Counted from the stretch's first letter, positions 15,201 through 24,537 are shown. The stretch: 64,000 nt of DNA from Mesorhizobium sp. YC-39 (GCF_025753795.1 NZ_JAOWPS010000002.1:620001-684000); one strand, 5' to 3'. A program made the numbers and translations. Notes: generated by a model not told the origin, from the sequence alone.

Positions 15201-18152
15201 ATGAAAAAAGGCGATCATCTCTTTCTTGTCGACGGCTCCGGCTACATCTTTCGCGCCTATCACGCGCTGCCGCCGCTCAACCGCAAATCGGACGGCTTGC
15301 CTACCAATGCCGTGCTCGGCTTCTGCAATATGGTGTGGAAGCTGATGCAGGATGCCCGCAACACCGATGTCGGCGTGGTGCCGACGCATTTCGCCGTCAT
15401 CTTCGACTATTCCTCGAAGACCTTCCGCAATGACCTCTACCCTGAATACAAGGCCAATCGCTCGGCTCCGCCCGAGGATCTGATCCCGCAATTCGGCCTG
15501 ATCCGCCAGGCGACCACGGCCTTCAATCTGCCCTGCATCGAGATGGAAGGGTTCGAGGCCGACGACCTCATCGCCACCTATTGCCGGCTCGCCTGCGAGG
15601 CAGGCGGCGACACCACCATCATCTCCTCCGACAAGGACCTGATGCAGTTGGTCGGCGCCACCGTTGGCATGTACGACCCGATGAAGGACCGCCAGATCGG
15701 CATTCCCGAAGTCGTCGAGAAATGGGGCGTGCCGCCGGAAAAGATGATCGACCTGCAGGCGCTGACCGGCGACTCGGTCGACAATGTGCCGGGCGTGCCC
15801 GGCATCGGCCCGAAGACCGCTGCGCAGTTGCTCGAGCAGTTCGGCGATCTCGACGGCCTGCTCGCCCGCGCCGGCGAGATCAAGCAGGACAAGCGTCGGG
15901 AATCGATCATTGCCAATGCCGACAAGGCGCGCATTTCGCGTGAGCTGGTGACACTGAAGAACGACGTGCCGGTTGCCGAAGGGCTCGACGATTTCGTCCT
16001 TCACGCGCCCGACGGACCGAAGCTGATCGGCTTCCTCAAGACCATGGAATTCACCACGCTGACCCGCCGCGTTGCGGAAGCGACCGCAACCGAGATCAGC
16101 GATGTCCAGGCCGCCGCCGTCACCATCGAGCGCGCCGACACCGCGCATGGCCCCGATGTCGGGGCCGGAGCGCCGGCGGCCGCCGAAAGCGCGCCTGGTG
16201 CTGGAGCTAACGAAGTGGCTTCCGCCAAGGCGCAGGCACCCTCGCAAGGCGATACCCCTTCCCTGCTCTCGGCGCTCCGCCTGGAGGCAGCTTCCGCCGG
16301 CAAGATCGATACATCAGCCTATGTCGCCATCCGCGATGCCGCCACGCTAAAGGCCTGGCTGGCAGAGGCGAAGGAGACAGGTGTCGTCGCCTTCGATACG
16401 CAGACCACCTCGTCCGACCCGATGCTGGCCGAACTCATCGGTTTCTCCATGGCCGTCGCGCCCGGCCGCTCCGCCTATGTACCGCTCGCCCACACGAGCG
16501 GAAACGGCGACCTGCTTGGTGGCGGGCAGATCGAGAGCCAGATCCCGGTCCGCGAAGCGCTGGCCCTCATAAAACCTTTGCTCGAGGACCGCTCCGTCCT
16601 CAAGATCATGCAGGACGTGAAATACGACATCGTCGTCATGAGCCGCCATGGCCTCGACGTCGCGCCTTTCGACGACACCATGCTGATCTCCTACGTGCTC
16701 GATGCTGGTACCGGCCATCACACCTTGGCGGCTCTTTCCGAAAAATGGCTTGGCCATGCGCCGACGCCGCTTAAGGATCTCGCCGGTTCCGGAAGGAGCT
16801 TGGTCGGCTTCGATCAGGTCGATATCGACAGGGCGGCCGGCTACGCCGCGGAGCACGCCGATGTGACGCTGAGGCTATGGCGGGTACTGAAGCCACGACT
16901 TGCCGCAAAGGGCCTTGTCTCGGTCTACGAGCGTCTGGAGCGACCATTGGTGCCGGTACTGGCAAGGATGGAGCAGCGCGGCATCTCGGTTGACCGACAG
17001 ATCCTGTCGCGGCTCTCCGGCGAGCTGGCGCAAGGCGCGGCACGGCTGGAAGAGGAAATCTACGGATTGGTCGGCGAACGCATCAACATCGGTTCGCCCA
17101 AACAGCTCGGCGACATCCTGTTTGGACGGATGGGCCTGCCGGGCGGCTCCAAAACCAAGACCGGACAGTGGTCGACCTCGGCGCAACTGCTGGAGGATCT
17201 CGCCGCCGAGGGTCACGAACTGCCGCGCAAGATCGTCGACTGGCGTCAGCTCACCAAGCTGAAATCGACCTACACCGATGCGCTGCCCGGTTTCATCCAT
17301 CCAGACACCAGGCGGGTGCACACCTCATACGCGCTGGCCGCGACGACGACGGGCCGGTTGTCGTCCTCCGATCCCAATTTACAGAACATCCCGGTGCGCA
17401 CCGCCGAAGGTCGCAAGATCAGGACCGCCTTCATTGCCGACAAGGGTCACAAACTGGTATCGGCCGACTACAGCCAGATCGAGCTGCGCGTGCTTGCCCA
17501 TGTCGCCGAAATCCCGCAGCTCACGCAGGCCTTTGCCGATGGCGCCGACATCCACGCCATCACCGCGTCGGAGATGTTCAACGTGCCGGTCGAGGGCATG
17601 CCGTCGGAGGTGCGCCGCCGCGCCAAGGCGATCAATTTCGGCATCATCTACGGCATCTCAGCTTTCGGCCTCGCCAACCAGCTGTCGATCCCGCGCGAAG
17701 AGGCCAGCGCCTATATCAAGAAATATTTCGAACGCTTCCCTGGTATCCGCGACTATATCGAAGCGACCAAGGCCTATGCCCGCGAATATGGCTTTGTCGA
17801 AACGATCTTCGGCCGCCGCATCCATTACCCCGAGATACGCTCGTCAAATCCTTCGATCCGCGCCTTCAACGAGCGCGCCTCGATCAATGCGCGCCTGCAA
17901 GGCACCGCCGCCGACATCATCCGCCGCGCCATGGTGCATATGGATGAGGCGCTGGAGAAGGCAAAGCTTTCCGCCCGCATGCTGCTGCAGGTGCATGACG
18001 AGCTGATCTTCGAAACGGTGGAAGCGGAAGTCGAGGCGACGATCCCTGTCGTGCGCCAGGTGATGGAACACGCGCCGATGCCGGCGGTTTCAATGTCGGT
18101 GCCGCTGCATGTCGATGCCCGCGCAGCCAACAACTGGGACGAGGCGCACTAG
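15201..18152 (+). CDS. polA: DNA polymerase I
   Basis: A 983-residue repair and replication polymerase. Order: 5'-3' exonuclease (residues 1-290, with SSDKDLMQLV and GDSVDNVPGVPGIGPKTA), a Pro/Ala-rich linker, a 3'-5' exonuclease domain (about 385-590) and the polymerase domain with motifs A (SADYSQIELR), B (RRAKAINFGIIYG) and C (QVHDELIFE). In exonuclease motif I the expected D-x-E is Asp399-Thr400-Gln401, so the second metal-binding acid is lost; the KYD of motif II and the YAAEHAD of motif III remain. Proofreading may be weak or absent. The ATG at 15201 begins MKKGDHLFLVDGSGYIFRAYH, the usual start; an earlier in-frame ATG at 15159 is unlikely. Confidence 0.96.
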   Translation: MKKGDHLFLVDGSGYIFRAYHALPPLNRKSDGLPTNAVLGFCNMVWKLMQDARNTDVGVVPTHFAVIFDYSSKTFRNDLYPEYKANRSAPPEDLIPQFGLIRQATTAFNLPCIEMEGFEADDLIATYCRLACEAGGDTTIISSDKDLMQLVGATVGMYDPMKDRQIGIPEVVEKWGVPPEKMIDLQALTGDSVDNVPGVPGIGPKTAAQLLEQFGDLDGLLARAGEIKQDKRRESIIANADKARISRELVTLKNDVPVAEGLDDFVLHAPDGPKLIGFLKTMEFTTLTRRVAEATATEISDVQAAAVTIERADTAHGPDVGAGAPAAAESAPGAGANEVASAKAQAPSQGDTPSLLSALRLEAASAGKIDTSAYVAIRDAATLKAWLAEAKETGVVAFDTQTTSSDPMLAELIGFSMAVAPGRSAYVPLAHTSGNGDLLGGGQIESQIPVREALALIKPLLEDRSVLKIMQDVKYDIVVMSRHGLDVAPFDDTMLISYVLDAGTGHHTLAALSEKWLGHAPTPLKDLAGSGRSLVGFDQVDIDRAAGYAAEHADVTLRLWRVLKPRLAAKGLVSVYERLERPLVPVLARMEQRGISVDRQILSRLSGELAQGAARLEEEIYGLVGERINIGSPKQLGDILFGRMGLPGGSKTKTGQWSTSAQLLEDLAAEGHELPRKIVDWRQLTKLKSTYTDALPGFIHPDTRRVHTSYALAATTTGRLSSSDPNLQNIPVRTAEGRKIRTAFIADKGHKLVSADYSQIELRVLAHVAEIPQLTQAFADGADIHAITASEMFNVPVEGMPSEVRRRAKAINFGIIYGISAFGLANQLSIPREEASAYIKKYFERFPGIRDYIEATKAYAREYGFVETIFGRRIHYPEIRSSNPSIRAFNERASINARLQGTAADIIRRAMVHMDEALEKAKLSARMLLQVHDELIFETVEAEVEATIPVVRQVMEHAPMPAVSMSVPLHVDARAANNWDEAH

Positions 18153-18704
18153 GTGGACATCTATCTCACCTATCGCGGCCAAATTCCCTCGAAAGCAAGT
18201 AGTTTAGACGCGATTTGGCGTATGCGACGGAGCTTCCATCGCCAGATGGAGAAACTATGGGGCAAAGAGCCCTTCGCGATCCTCAAGAAATGGGAGGATT
18301 CTAATTTCTCTCCGAAGGCACCAAATTTTCTACGGAAAGTCGGCGATCAGGTATTTGTCCCATTTTACAGTGAAGCCGTCGGCGTAGGTGTCAAACTAGA
18401 GATTAAACTTCTGACTGGCTTGCCGCAGCAGCAAGCAGTTATCAGCAGTGGTGATCTGGACAATCGAGTAAAGCGTATAATCGATGCGCTTCGCGCGCCT
18501 ACTCAGAAAGGCGAACTCATTACAAACCTTGAGCCCGGCTCCCGATGGTATTGCGTTATGGATGACGACAGCTCTGTAAAAGAGGTGACTGCCTCCCTAG
18601 CACCATACCTAGATTCTAGCGATCCCGGCGAATCATTCGTATTTGTGAGGGTTAGAACCTCGCCCTCGGCCGTCACATTTGCAAATCTAGCAATGTTGTT
18701 TTGA
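18153..18704 (+). CDS. RusA-like protein of unknown function, AT-rich
   Basis: A 183-residue protein whose GTG start abuts the polA stop. The block SGDLDNRVKRIIDALRAP (residues 99-116) followed by CVMDDDSSVKEVTASL (134-149) matches the RusA Holliday-junction resolvase pattern of an Asp-x-Asp-Asn pair and a later Asp-Asp. Candidate metal ligands are Asp101, Asp103 and Asp138/139. The N-terminus IYLTYRGQIPS would be the first strand. Base and codon use are clearly more AT-rich than both neighbours (Ile, Asn and Lys codons ending in A or T), a sign of acquisition. Upstream GAGG is a modest ribosome binding site. Function as a resolvase is inferred, not shown. Confidence 0.65.
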   Translation: MDIYLTYRGQIPSKASSLDAIWRMRRSFHRQMEKLWGKEPFAILKKWEDSNFSPKAPNFLRKVGDQVFVPFYSEAVGVGVKLEIKLLTGLPQQQAVISSGDLDNRVKRIIDALRAPTQKGELITNLEPGSRWYCVMDDDSSVKEVTASLAPYLDSSDPGESFVFVRVRTSPSAVTFANLAMLF

Positions 18705-18718
18705 CTAACCCCAACCGC

Positions 18719-19123
18719 TTAGGCAGCCTCGGCCAGGCATTTGGCGCACGTCCCACGGAATTCGATCACCGCCTTCTTGGCGGCAAAACCGGTCGAGCGC
18801 ACCCATTCGTCCAGCCGGTGGCCGACATCATGGTCGGACATTTCGGTCACTTGCCCGCATGTGTCGCAGATGGCGAAGGCCGTCATCGAATGGCTGTGGT
18901 CGTGGGGCTCGGCGCAGGCGACGAACGAGTTGAGGCTTTCGAGCCTGTGCACGAGACCGGACTTAACCAGAGTATCGAGCGCGCGATAGACCTGCAGCGG
19001 GGCGCGGAAACCGCGCTCGCGCAACTGGTCGAGCAAGGTATAGGCGCTGAGCGGCCCGCTGGCGGCCTCGAGTTTCTCGAGCACGCACAATTGGTTCTTC
19101 GTCAGCACATCCCTAGCCGCCAT
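18719..19123 (-). CDS. zur: Fur-family regulator, Zur type
   Basis: A 134-residue metalloregulator. The N-terminal winged helix (residues about 1-75) contains LRERGFRAPLQVYRALDTLVKSGLVHRLES. The dimerisation/metal domain has the Zur-type CAEPHDHSHS segment and two CxxC pairs, CDTC (near 86) and CAKC (near 127), for structural zinc. With zinc it should repress uptake genes (znuABC-like), none of which is in this window. Zur fits the His-rich motif better than Fur or Irr. Confidence 0.85.
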   Translation of the reverse strand: MAARDVLTKNQLCVLEKLEAASGPLSAYTLLDQLRERGFRAPLQVYRALDTLVKSGLVHRLESLNSFVACAEPHDHSHSMTAFAICDTCGQVTEMSDHDVGHRLDEWVRSTGFAAKKAVIEFRGTCAKCLAEAA

Positions 19124-19330
19124 GATCCCGTTTCCAGCCTGTCAGCGTCATCCGCACGCCACGTCTGCATGCCAATGGATCCTCGTCCCTACCCAGATAG
19201 CGACGAACAGGCGTTTTTGCTACTGTTTCCGCCTGAAGGGCAATACCACCGCCCTTCGTGGCGCAATGGCGCGTCGCAGGCCGAGCGTGGCGCCGCATTC
19301 GAAGTACCTGAGCGGGTACACGTTCGAATG

Positions 19331-19355
19331 AAAGACGGCGGGACCAAGCCCGCCG
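19331..19355 (-). terminator. Stem-loop downstream of the aldo-keto reductase gene
   Basis: A 7-bp stem CGGCGGG/CCCGCCG with a 6-nt loop lies 30 bp beyond the 19386 stop on the minus strand and is followed by TCTTTCATT. A plausible but short-tailed rho-independent terminator. Confidence 0.5.
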
Positions 19356-19385
19356 CCTTATATTTTGCCGGCTATTGATTGCCGG

Positions 19386-20432
19386 TCACTTCCTCGGGGG
19401 GCCTTTGCGTTCGGCCGAGGCCGCCCACAGATTGATGTCGGCTTCGCGCGCATAGCTGTCGACCTCGGCGAGTTCGGCGTCACTGAAATCGAGCGCCTTC
19501 AGCGCGCCGACGCAATCCTCGACCTGTTCCGGCCGGCTGGCGCCGATCAGCGCCGAGGTCACCCGGCCCTTGCGCAGCACCCAGGCCAGCGCCATCTGCG
19601 CCAGCGTCTGGCCACGGCGGCCGGCGATCGCGTTCAGCGCCTTGATGTTGGTGATGGTCTTGTCGTTGATGAAGGCGGGCCGCAGCGACTTGCCCTGGGC
19701 AGCACGGCTGTCCTCGGGGATGCCGCCGAGATATTTGTTGGTCAGCATGCCTTGCGCCAGCGGCGAGAACACGATCGAACCGACGCCGAGCCCTTCCAGC
19801 GTATCGAGCAGCCCGTCCTCCTCGACCCAGCGGTTGAGCATCGAATAGCTCGGCTGGTGGATGACGCAGGGCGTGCCGAGCTGCTTCAATATGTCGGCGG
19901 CCTCACGTGTGCGCTGCGAATTGTAGGACGAGATGCCGGCATAAAGCGCCTTGCCCGAGCGCACAGCATGGTCGAGCGCGCCCATCGTTTCTTCCAACGG
20001 CGTGTCCGGATCGAAACGGTGCGAATAGAAGATGTCGACATAGTCGAGACCCATCCGCTTCAGGCTCTGGTCGAGGCTGGCCAGCACATATTTGCGACCG
20101 CCCCATTCGCCGTACGGGCCGGCCCACATTTCATAGCCGGCCTTGGTCGAGATGATCAGCTCGTCGCGATAGGCGGCAAAATCGGTGCGCAGGATTTCGC
20201 CGAAGGCGGTCTCGGCCGAGCCGGGCGGCGGGCCGTAGTTGTTGGCAAGGTCGAAATGCGTGATGCCGAGATCAAAGGCCTTGCGCACGATGGCCTGCTT
20301 GGTCTTGTGCGGCGTGTCGTTGCCGAAATTGTGCCAAAGCCCGAGCGAGATTGCCGGCAGCTTCAGGCCGGACCGCCCACAGCGGTTGTAGACCATTTTC
20401 TCATAGCGATTTTCGGCGGCGACATAGGGCAT
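19386..20432 (-). CDS. mgrA: Aldo/keto reductase, YghZ/L-glyceraldehyde-3-phosphate reductase type
   Basis: A 348-residue NADPH-dependent AKR closely resembling E. coli YghZ in many blocks: CGRSGLKLPAISLGLWHNFG, AFDLGITHFDLANNYGPPPG, ELIISTKAGYEMW, and VTSALIGASRPEQVEDCV. Catalytic Asp (FDLANNY), Tyr, Lys (STKAG) and His (FYSHRF) are present. Family members reduce L-glyceraldehyde 3-phosphate and other aldehydes. GAGG lies 8 nt before the ATG. It is the last gene of the sugar locus 25536-19386 but is separated from the dehydrogenase by a 133-bp gap with a palindrome. In this setting it may reduce a keto- or aldehyde sugar. Confidence 0.88.
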   Translation of the reverse strand: MPYVAAENRYEKMVYNRCGRSGLKLPAISLGLWHNFGNDTPHKTKQAIVRKAFDLGITHFDLANNYGPPPGSAETAFGEILRTDFAAYRDELIISTKAGYEMWAGPYGEWGGRKYVLASLDQSLKRMGLDYVDIFYSHRFDPDTPLEETMGALDHAVRSGKALYAGISSYNSQRTREAADILKQLGTPCVIHQPSYSMLNRWVEEDGLLDTLEGLGVGSIVFSPLAQGMLTNKYLGGIPEDSRAAQGKSLRPAFINDKTITNIKALNAIAGRRGQTLAQMALAWVLRKGRVTSALIGASRPEQVEDCVGALKALDFSDAELAEVDSYAREADINLWAASAERKGPPRK

Positions 20433-20503
20433 GGGGAAATCCTCGAATGTAAATGGTAGGCACCGTCATCACGAACGCGATGAGCAGGCCTTGCGCCCCA
20501 CCC

Positions 20504-20556
20504 TTACCGTCTCCCCACGGCAACGGGGAGAGGGTAAAGTCAAAATTATCGATAAT
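20504..20556. repeat. Palindromic element between dehydrogenase and aldo-keto reductase genes
   Basis: Two adjacent structures: a hairpin with outer arms TTACC/GGTAA and inner arms CTCCCC/GGGGAG (20504-20537), then the perfect palindrome ATTATCGATAAT (20545-20556). The first resembles rhizobial intergenic repeats. It may reduce read-through into the aldo-keto reductase gene. Confidence 0.5.
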
Positions 20557-20565
20557 CTCTGCGGC

Positions 20566-21708
20566 TTATTTCTTCTTCGCCAGCAGCGCCTTCGCTTCCT
20601 TGATGCCGAGTGCGGCCGGCCGTTCGCAGCTTGTCTGCATGGCGACGAACTTGCCGCTTTCGCCCGAGCGCAGCATGCCGGTCATGACGTCGACGGCATG
20701 CAGCGCCAGCTCCATCGAGCAGCGGTGCGGCCGCCCTTCGGTGATCGCCAATGCCATATCGGCCAGGCCGGCGGTCCGGTAGTTGGCCATCATGCCGTGC
20801 GAATGCATCTCGTTGGCGACACCGAACGGATGCTTCCATTTCGGCAGCTTCTTGACCGGCTTGGTCGCTTCGGTGAAGCGCACCTCGCCGCCGAAGAAAT
20901 TCGGATCCGGCACGAAAACAGTGCCCGTCTCGCCATAGAGCTCCATCGGCGCGTGGCCGTGGCTCCAGACGTCCCAACTGGTGTTGAGCGTGACCACGGC
21001 GCCGTTCTCGAACTCCAGCAGGCCGTGGATGGTGGTCGGCGTCGAGACCGGGATCTTTTCACCCGCGCGAGGTTTCGATGAAATCGTCCGCTCCTTCGCC
21101 GGCATCGAGGCGAAGGCTGCGACCTGCTTCACTGGCCCGATCAACTGGATCAGATTGGTGATGTAATAGGGTCCGATATCGAGCACCGGTCCCGCGCCTG
21201 GCAGGAAGAAGAAATCCGGATTGGGGTGCCAGTGCTCCATGCCATGGCTCATCACATGGCAGGTGCCGCTGGTGATCTTGCCGAGCGTGCCGGTGTCGAT
21301 CAGATTGCGGACAAGCTGATGCGCGCCGCCGAGGAAGGTGTCCGGCGCCGAGCCGATGCGCAGCCCCCCTTTCTCTGCCCGCTTCTTCAGGTCGAGCCCT
21401 TCCTTGACCGACAGCACGAACGGCTTTTCCGAATAAACGTGCTTGCCGGCATCAAGGATCTGCTTCGACACCTCGTAGTGCACCGCCGGAATGGTGAGGT
21501 TGACGATGATGTCGATGTCTTCGGCCCTCAGCAGCGCCTCGACGGTTTCGGCGCGCAGCTTGAACTCCTTCGCCCGCGCCTTCGCCGCTTCCATGTTGAT
21601 GTCGGCGCAAGCACGCATCTCGATGCCCCGGAACAGCGGGGCAAGCGAGAAATACGCCTTCGAGATGTTGCCGCAGCCGATGACGCCGATACCCAGTTTT
21701 TTTGCCAT
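20566..21708 (-). CDS. Gfo/Idh/MocA family oxidoreductase
   Basis: A 380-residue NAD(P)-dependent sugar dehydrogenase. The Rossmann start IGVIGCGNISKAYFSLAPLF and the catalytic EKP (YSEKPFVLS, near residue 95) are clear. The usual D-x-G-x-x-x-H is DIGPYYI, with tyrosine in place of histidine, as in part of the family. AGGAA precedes the start. It lies 11 bp after the TIM-barrel gene and in line with an ABC sugar transporter; such dehydrogenases often oxidise a ring hydroxyl (C3 of glycosides or inositols). Substrate unknown. Confidence 0.92.
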   Translation of the reverse strand: MAKKLGIGVIGCGNISKAYFSLAPLFRGIEMRACADINMEAAKARAKEFKLRAETVEALLRAEDIDIIVNLTIPAVHYEVSKQILDAGKHVYSEKPFVLSVKEGLDLKKRAEKGGLRIGSAPDTFLGGAHQLVRNLIDTGTLGKITSGTCHVMSHGMEHWHPNPDFFFLPGAGPVLDIGPYYITNLIQLIGPVKQVAAFASMPAKERTISSKPRAGEKIPVSTPTTIHGLLEFENGAVVTLNTSWDVWSHGHAPMELYGETGTVFVPDPNFFGGEVRFTEATKPVKKLPKWKHPFGVANEMHSHGMMANYRTAGLADMALAITEGRPHRCSMELALHAVDVMTGMLRSGESGKFVAMQTSCERPAALGIKEAKALLAKKK

Positions 21709-21719
21709 GTTGGTTGTTC

Positions 21720-22466
21720 CTAGTAATTCTTGACGGATGCGATCGAGCGGCGGGCGAAACGCTCGACATCATTGGGATTGTCCTGCTCCATGACGTAGTA
21801 TTTGGCGACGCTCTTGGTTCGCAATGCCTTGATCAGGCCAGCCCAGTCGATCGTGCCGTGACCGACATCCGACCAGCCGTCCTCCTCGAGCCCCTCGCCC
21901 GGCTTGGCCATGTCCTTGACATGGACGGCGACGATGCGCTTGCCGTGCTTCTCGATCCACGGCAGCGGATCATCGCCACCGCGCACCACCCAGGCGACGT
22001 CCATTTCCCAGCCGATGTCGGGAGCGGATGACAGTATGTGGTCTTGCGGCACCGAGCCGTCGGCCAATTTCTTGAATTCGAAATCATGGTTGTGCCAGGC
22101 AAAGCCGTAGCCGGCTTTCTTTGCGGCCTCGCCGACCTTGGCGAGACGCTCGCCGAAACCGCGCCAGCCGGCTGTGTCGGCCGGCCTGGCCTCGGGCAGC
22201 AAATAGGGGCAGATCAGCAGTGTGACGCCGAGCGCGTCGGCGATTTTGCGCACGCCGTCGAAATCCTTCTCCAGCGCATCGATGGAGAAGTGCCCGGTCG
22301 GCATGGCAAGCCCGTTCTTGTCGAGCTCGGCGCGGAAGGATTTGGGGTCGTCATAGACACCCCCGAAGCCTTCGACTTGGCGGTAGCCTAGCTCGCCGAG
22401 CGTCTTCAGCACCCCCTCCCAAGGCTTGAAGTTGCGGGCGCTGTAAAGTTGGAATGACCAGTTCAT
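21720..22466 (-). CDS. Sugar phosphate isomerase/epimerase (TIM barrel, AP-endonuclease 2 family)
   Basis: A 248-residue xylose-isomerase-like TIM barrel. Metal-binding segments seen are FAWHNHDFEFKK (His/Glu), IGWEMDVAWVVRGG (Glu, Asp), VAVHVKDMAKP (His) and YYVMEQDNP (Glu), the usual ligand order. Such enzymes isomerise or epimerise sugars, and some cleave 3-keto-glycosides. It lies 11 bp upstream of the Gfo/Idh/MocA gene and 41 bp downstream of the transporter ATPase, so it belongs to the same operon. No signal peptide. Confidence 0.9.
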   Translation of the reverse strand: MNWSFQLYSARNFKPWEGVLKTLGELGYRQVEGFGGVYDDPKSFRAELDKNGLAMPTGHFSIDALEKDFDGVRKIADALGVTLLICPYLLPEARPADTAGWRGFGERLAKVGEAAKKAGYGFAWHNHDFEFKKLADGSVPQDHILSSAPDIGWEMDVAWVVRGGDDPLPWIEKHGKRIVAVHVKDMAKPGEGLEEDGWSDVGHGTIDWAGLIKALRTKSVAKYYVMEQDNPNDVERFARRSIASVKNY

Positions 22467-22507
22467 CGTCTCTGTCCGTTTTTCTTGGGGGATGGATCTC
22501 TTGGAGT

Positions 22508-23608
22508 TTAAAGGCGGTTGCCGGTTTGGGCGTCGAACAGCGAAGCCCGCATCGGGTCGAAACCGATACCCACCGTGTCCTCATTGTTTGGTGTGCGCTC
22601 CGACGTCACCCGCACAGTGAAATTCTGCCCGCCGAGCTTCAGCCAGACCAGCGTGTCGGAGCCCATTGGTTCGACGACCTCGACGCTTGTCGTCGCCGTG
22701 AACGGCCAGCCCGCGCCGCTGTTGAAGGCGACATGCTCGGGGCGGATGCCGAACACAGCCGGCCCCGGCGCCGGTTCCTTCTCGAAGGTGTAGGTCGCGA
22801 GTGGGATGCGCACATCCTCGACGGCGAACTGCCAGTCGCCTTTGTCCTTCTCCAGCCTCCCCTCAAGAAAATTCATCGCCGGCGAGCCGAGGAAGCCAGC
22901 GACGAAACGGTTGACGGGGCGATTGTAGATGGTCTGCGGCGCGTCGAGTTGCTGGATGACGCCGCCCTTCATCACCGCGATGCGATCGGCCAGCGTCATC
23001 GCCTCGATCTGGTCATGGGTGACGTAGATCATCGTGTTCTCAAGCTTGCGGTGCAAGAGCTTGATCTCGACGCGCAGCTCGGAGCGCAATTTGGCGTCGA
23101 GGTTGGAGAGCGGCTCGTCGAACAGGAAGACATCGACGTCGCGCACCAGCGCCCGCCCGATCGCCACGCGTTGGCGCTGGCCACCGGACAGGGCGGCCGG
23201 CTTGCGCTGCAGCAGCGGCTCGATCTGCAGGATTTCTGCGGCGCGTGCGATGCGTTTGGCGATCTCGTCCTTGGCCAGGCCGGCGACGCGCAGGCCAAAG
23301 GAGAGATTCCTCTCCACCGTCATTTGCGGGTAGAGCGCGTAGGACTGGAAAACCATGCCGATGCCGCGGTCCTTGGGCTCTTCCCAGGTGACGTTCTTGC
23401 CCTTGATGAAGATGCGGCCTTCCGAAATATCGAGCAGGCCGGCGATGCAGTTGAGCAAGGTCGACTTGCCGCAGCCCGACGGTCCGAGCAGCACGATGAA
23501 CTCGCCCTCGGCGACATCGAGGTTGAGCGTCTCCAGCACCGAGATCGCGCCGAAATTCAGCGACAGATCCTGGATCGACACGCTGGGGTTGGCAATTGCT
23601 GTCATCAT
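22508..23608 (-). CDS. Carbohydrate ABC transporter ATP-binding protein (UgpC/MsmK type)
   Basis: A 366-residue ATPase. Walker A GPSGCGKST (near residue 41), signature LSGGQRQRVAIGRAL, Walker B VFLFDEPLSNLDA, and the H-loop THD are intact; the C-terminal TOBE/regulatory region (about 240-366) contains FGIRPEHVAF. The start is one of two adjacent ATGs at 23608/23605; the first forms a TGATG overlap with the permease stop, so translation is coupled. The open frame continues to 24295 but that part is antisense-like noise over the permease gene. It energises the transporter 25536-23608. Confidence 0.93.
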   Translation of the reverse strand: MMTAIANPSVSIQDLSLNFGAISVLETLNLDVAEGEFIVLLGPSGCGKSTLLNCIAGLLDISEGRIFIKGKNVTWEEPKDRGIGMVFQSYALYPQMTVERNLSFGLRVAGLAKDEIAKRIARAAEILQIEPLLQRKPAALSGGQRQRVAIGRALVRDVDVFLFDEPLSNLDAKLRSELRVEIKLLHRKLENTMIYVTHDQIEAMTLADRIAVMKGGVIQQLDAPQTIYNRPVNRFVAGFLGSPAMNFLEGRLEKDKGDWQFAVEDVRIPLATYTFEKEPAPGPAVFGIRPEHVAFNSGAGWPFTATTSVEVVEPMGSDTLVWLKLGGQNFTVRVTSERTPNNEDTVGIGFDPMRASLFDAQTGNRL

Positions 23609-24537
23609 CACCCTTTCACCGCGCCGGCGGCAATGCCGCGCACGAAGAGCTTGCCGGAGAGGAAGTAGACGATGAGCGGCACGAGGCCGGTCAGGATGGT
23701 GGCGGCCATGTTGACGTTGTATTCCTTCACGCCCTGCACTGAGTTGACGATGTTGTTGAGCTGCACCGTCATCGGATAGGTGTCGGGGCGGGTGTAGACG
23801 ACGCCGAACAGGAAGTCGTTCCAGATGCCGGTCACCTGCAGGATGACGGCGACGACGAAGATCGGCAGCGACATCGGCAGCATGATTCTGAGATAGATGC
23901 CCCAGAAGCCGGCGCCGTCGACGCGCGCTGCCCGGAACAGCTCTTCGGGCATCGACGAGAAATAGTTGCGGAACAAAAGCGTCAGGATCGGCATGCCGAA
24001 AATGGAGTGGACGATCACCAGGCCGCTCAGGCTGCCATAAAGGCCGATCTCGCGCAGGATGATGACGATCGGATAGATCATCACCTGATAGGGGATGAAG
24101 GCGCCGACGATCAGGATGACGAAGAACGTGTCGGCGCCCTTGAAGCGCCAGTTGGCCAACGCGTACCCGTTCACCGAGGCGATCGCGATCGACAGGATCA
24201 CCGACGGGACGGTGATGCGCACGGAGTTCCAGAAGCCGCGCGAGAGCCCGTCGCAGTTGAGCCCGGTGCAGGCCTGCGACCAGGCCTTGACCCAAGGCTC
24301 GAAGGTGATTTCGAGCGGCGGCGAGAAGATGTTGCCCAAGCGGATCTCGGGCATGCCCTTGAGCGACGTGACGACCATCACATAGAGCGGCAGCAGGTAA
24401 TAGAGCGCCACGACGATAAGCGTGCCATAGAGGAAAATATTGCGGCGCGAGAACCTGTGCCGCGGCTTCGGTCCACTCGGCCCCGAGGCTTCGCGCCCGA
24501 TGGTGGCAGGGGGCAAGGAGACAGCCTGATCAGACAC
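23608..24537 (-). CDS. Carbohydrate ABC transporter permease (MalG type)
   Basis: A 309-residue inner-membrane permease with six predicted helices and the EAA motif EELFRAARVDGAGFWGIYLRIMLP. A Ser/Pro/Arg-rich cytoplasmic N-terminus of about 35 residues precedes helix 1 (FLYGTLIVVALYYLLPLYV). Partner of the MalF-type permease, with which it overlaps by 8 bp. Confidence 0.92.
   Translation of the reverse strand: MSDQAVSLPPATIGREASGPSGPKPRHRFSRRNIFLYGTLIVVALYYLLPLYVMVVTSLKGMPEIRLGNIFSPPLEITFEPWVKAWSQACTGLNCDGLSRGFWNSVRITVPSVILSIAIASVNGYALANWRFKGADTFFVILIVGAFIPYQVMIYPIVIILREIGLYGSLSGLVIVHSIFGMPILTLLFRNYFSSMPEELFRAARVDGAGFWGIYLRIMLPMSLPIFVVAVILQVTGIWNDFLFGVVYTRPDTYPMTVQLNNIVNSVQGVKEYNVNMAATILTGLVPLIVYFLSGKLFVRGIAAGAVKG

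Noticed and set aside
19113..19298. 61-codon minus-strand open frame overlapping the zur start
   Set aside because: Overlaps zur out of frame and has a basic, low-complexity translation.
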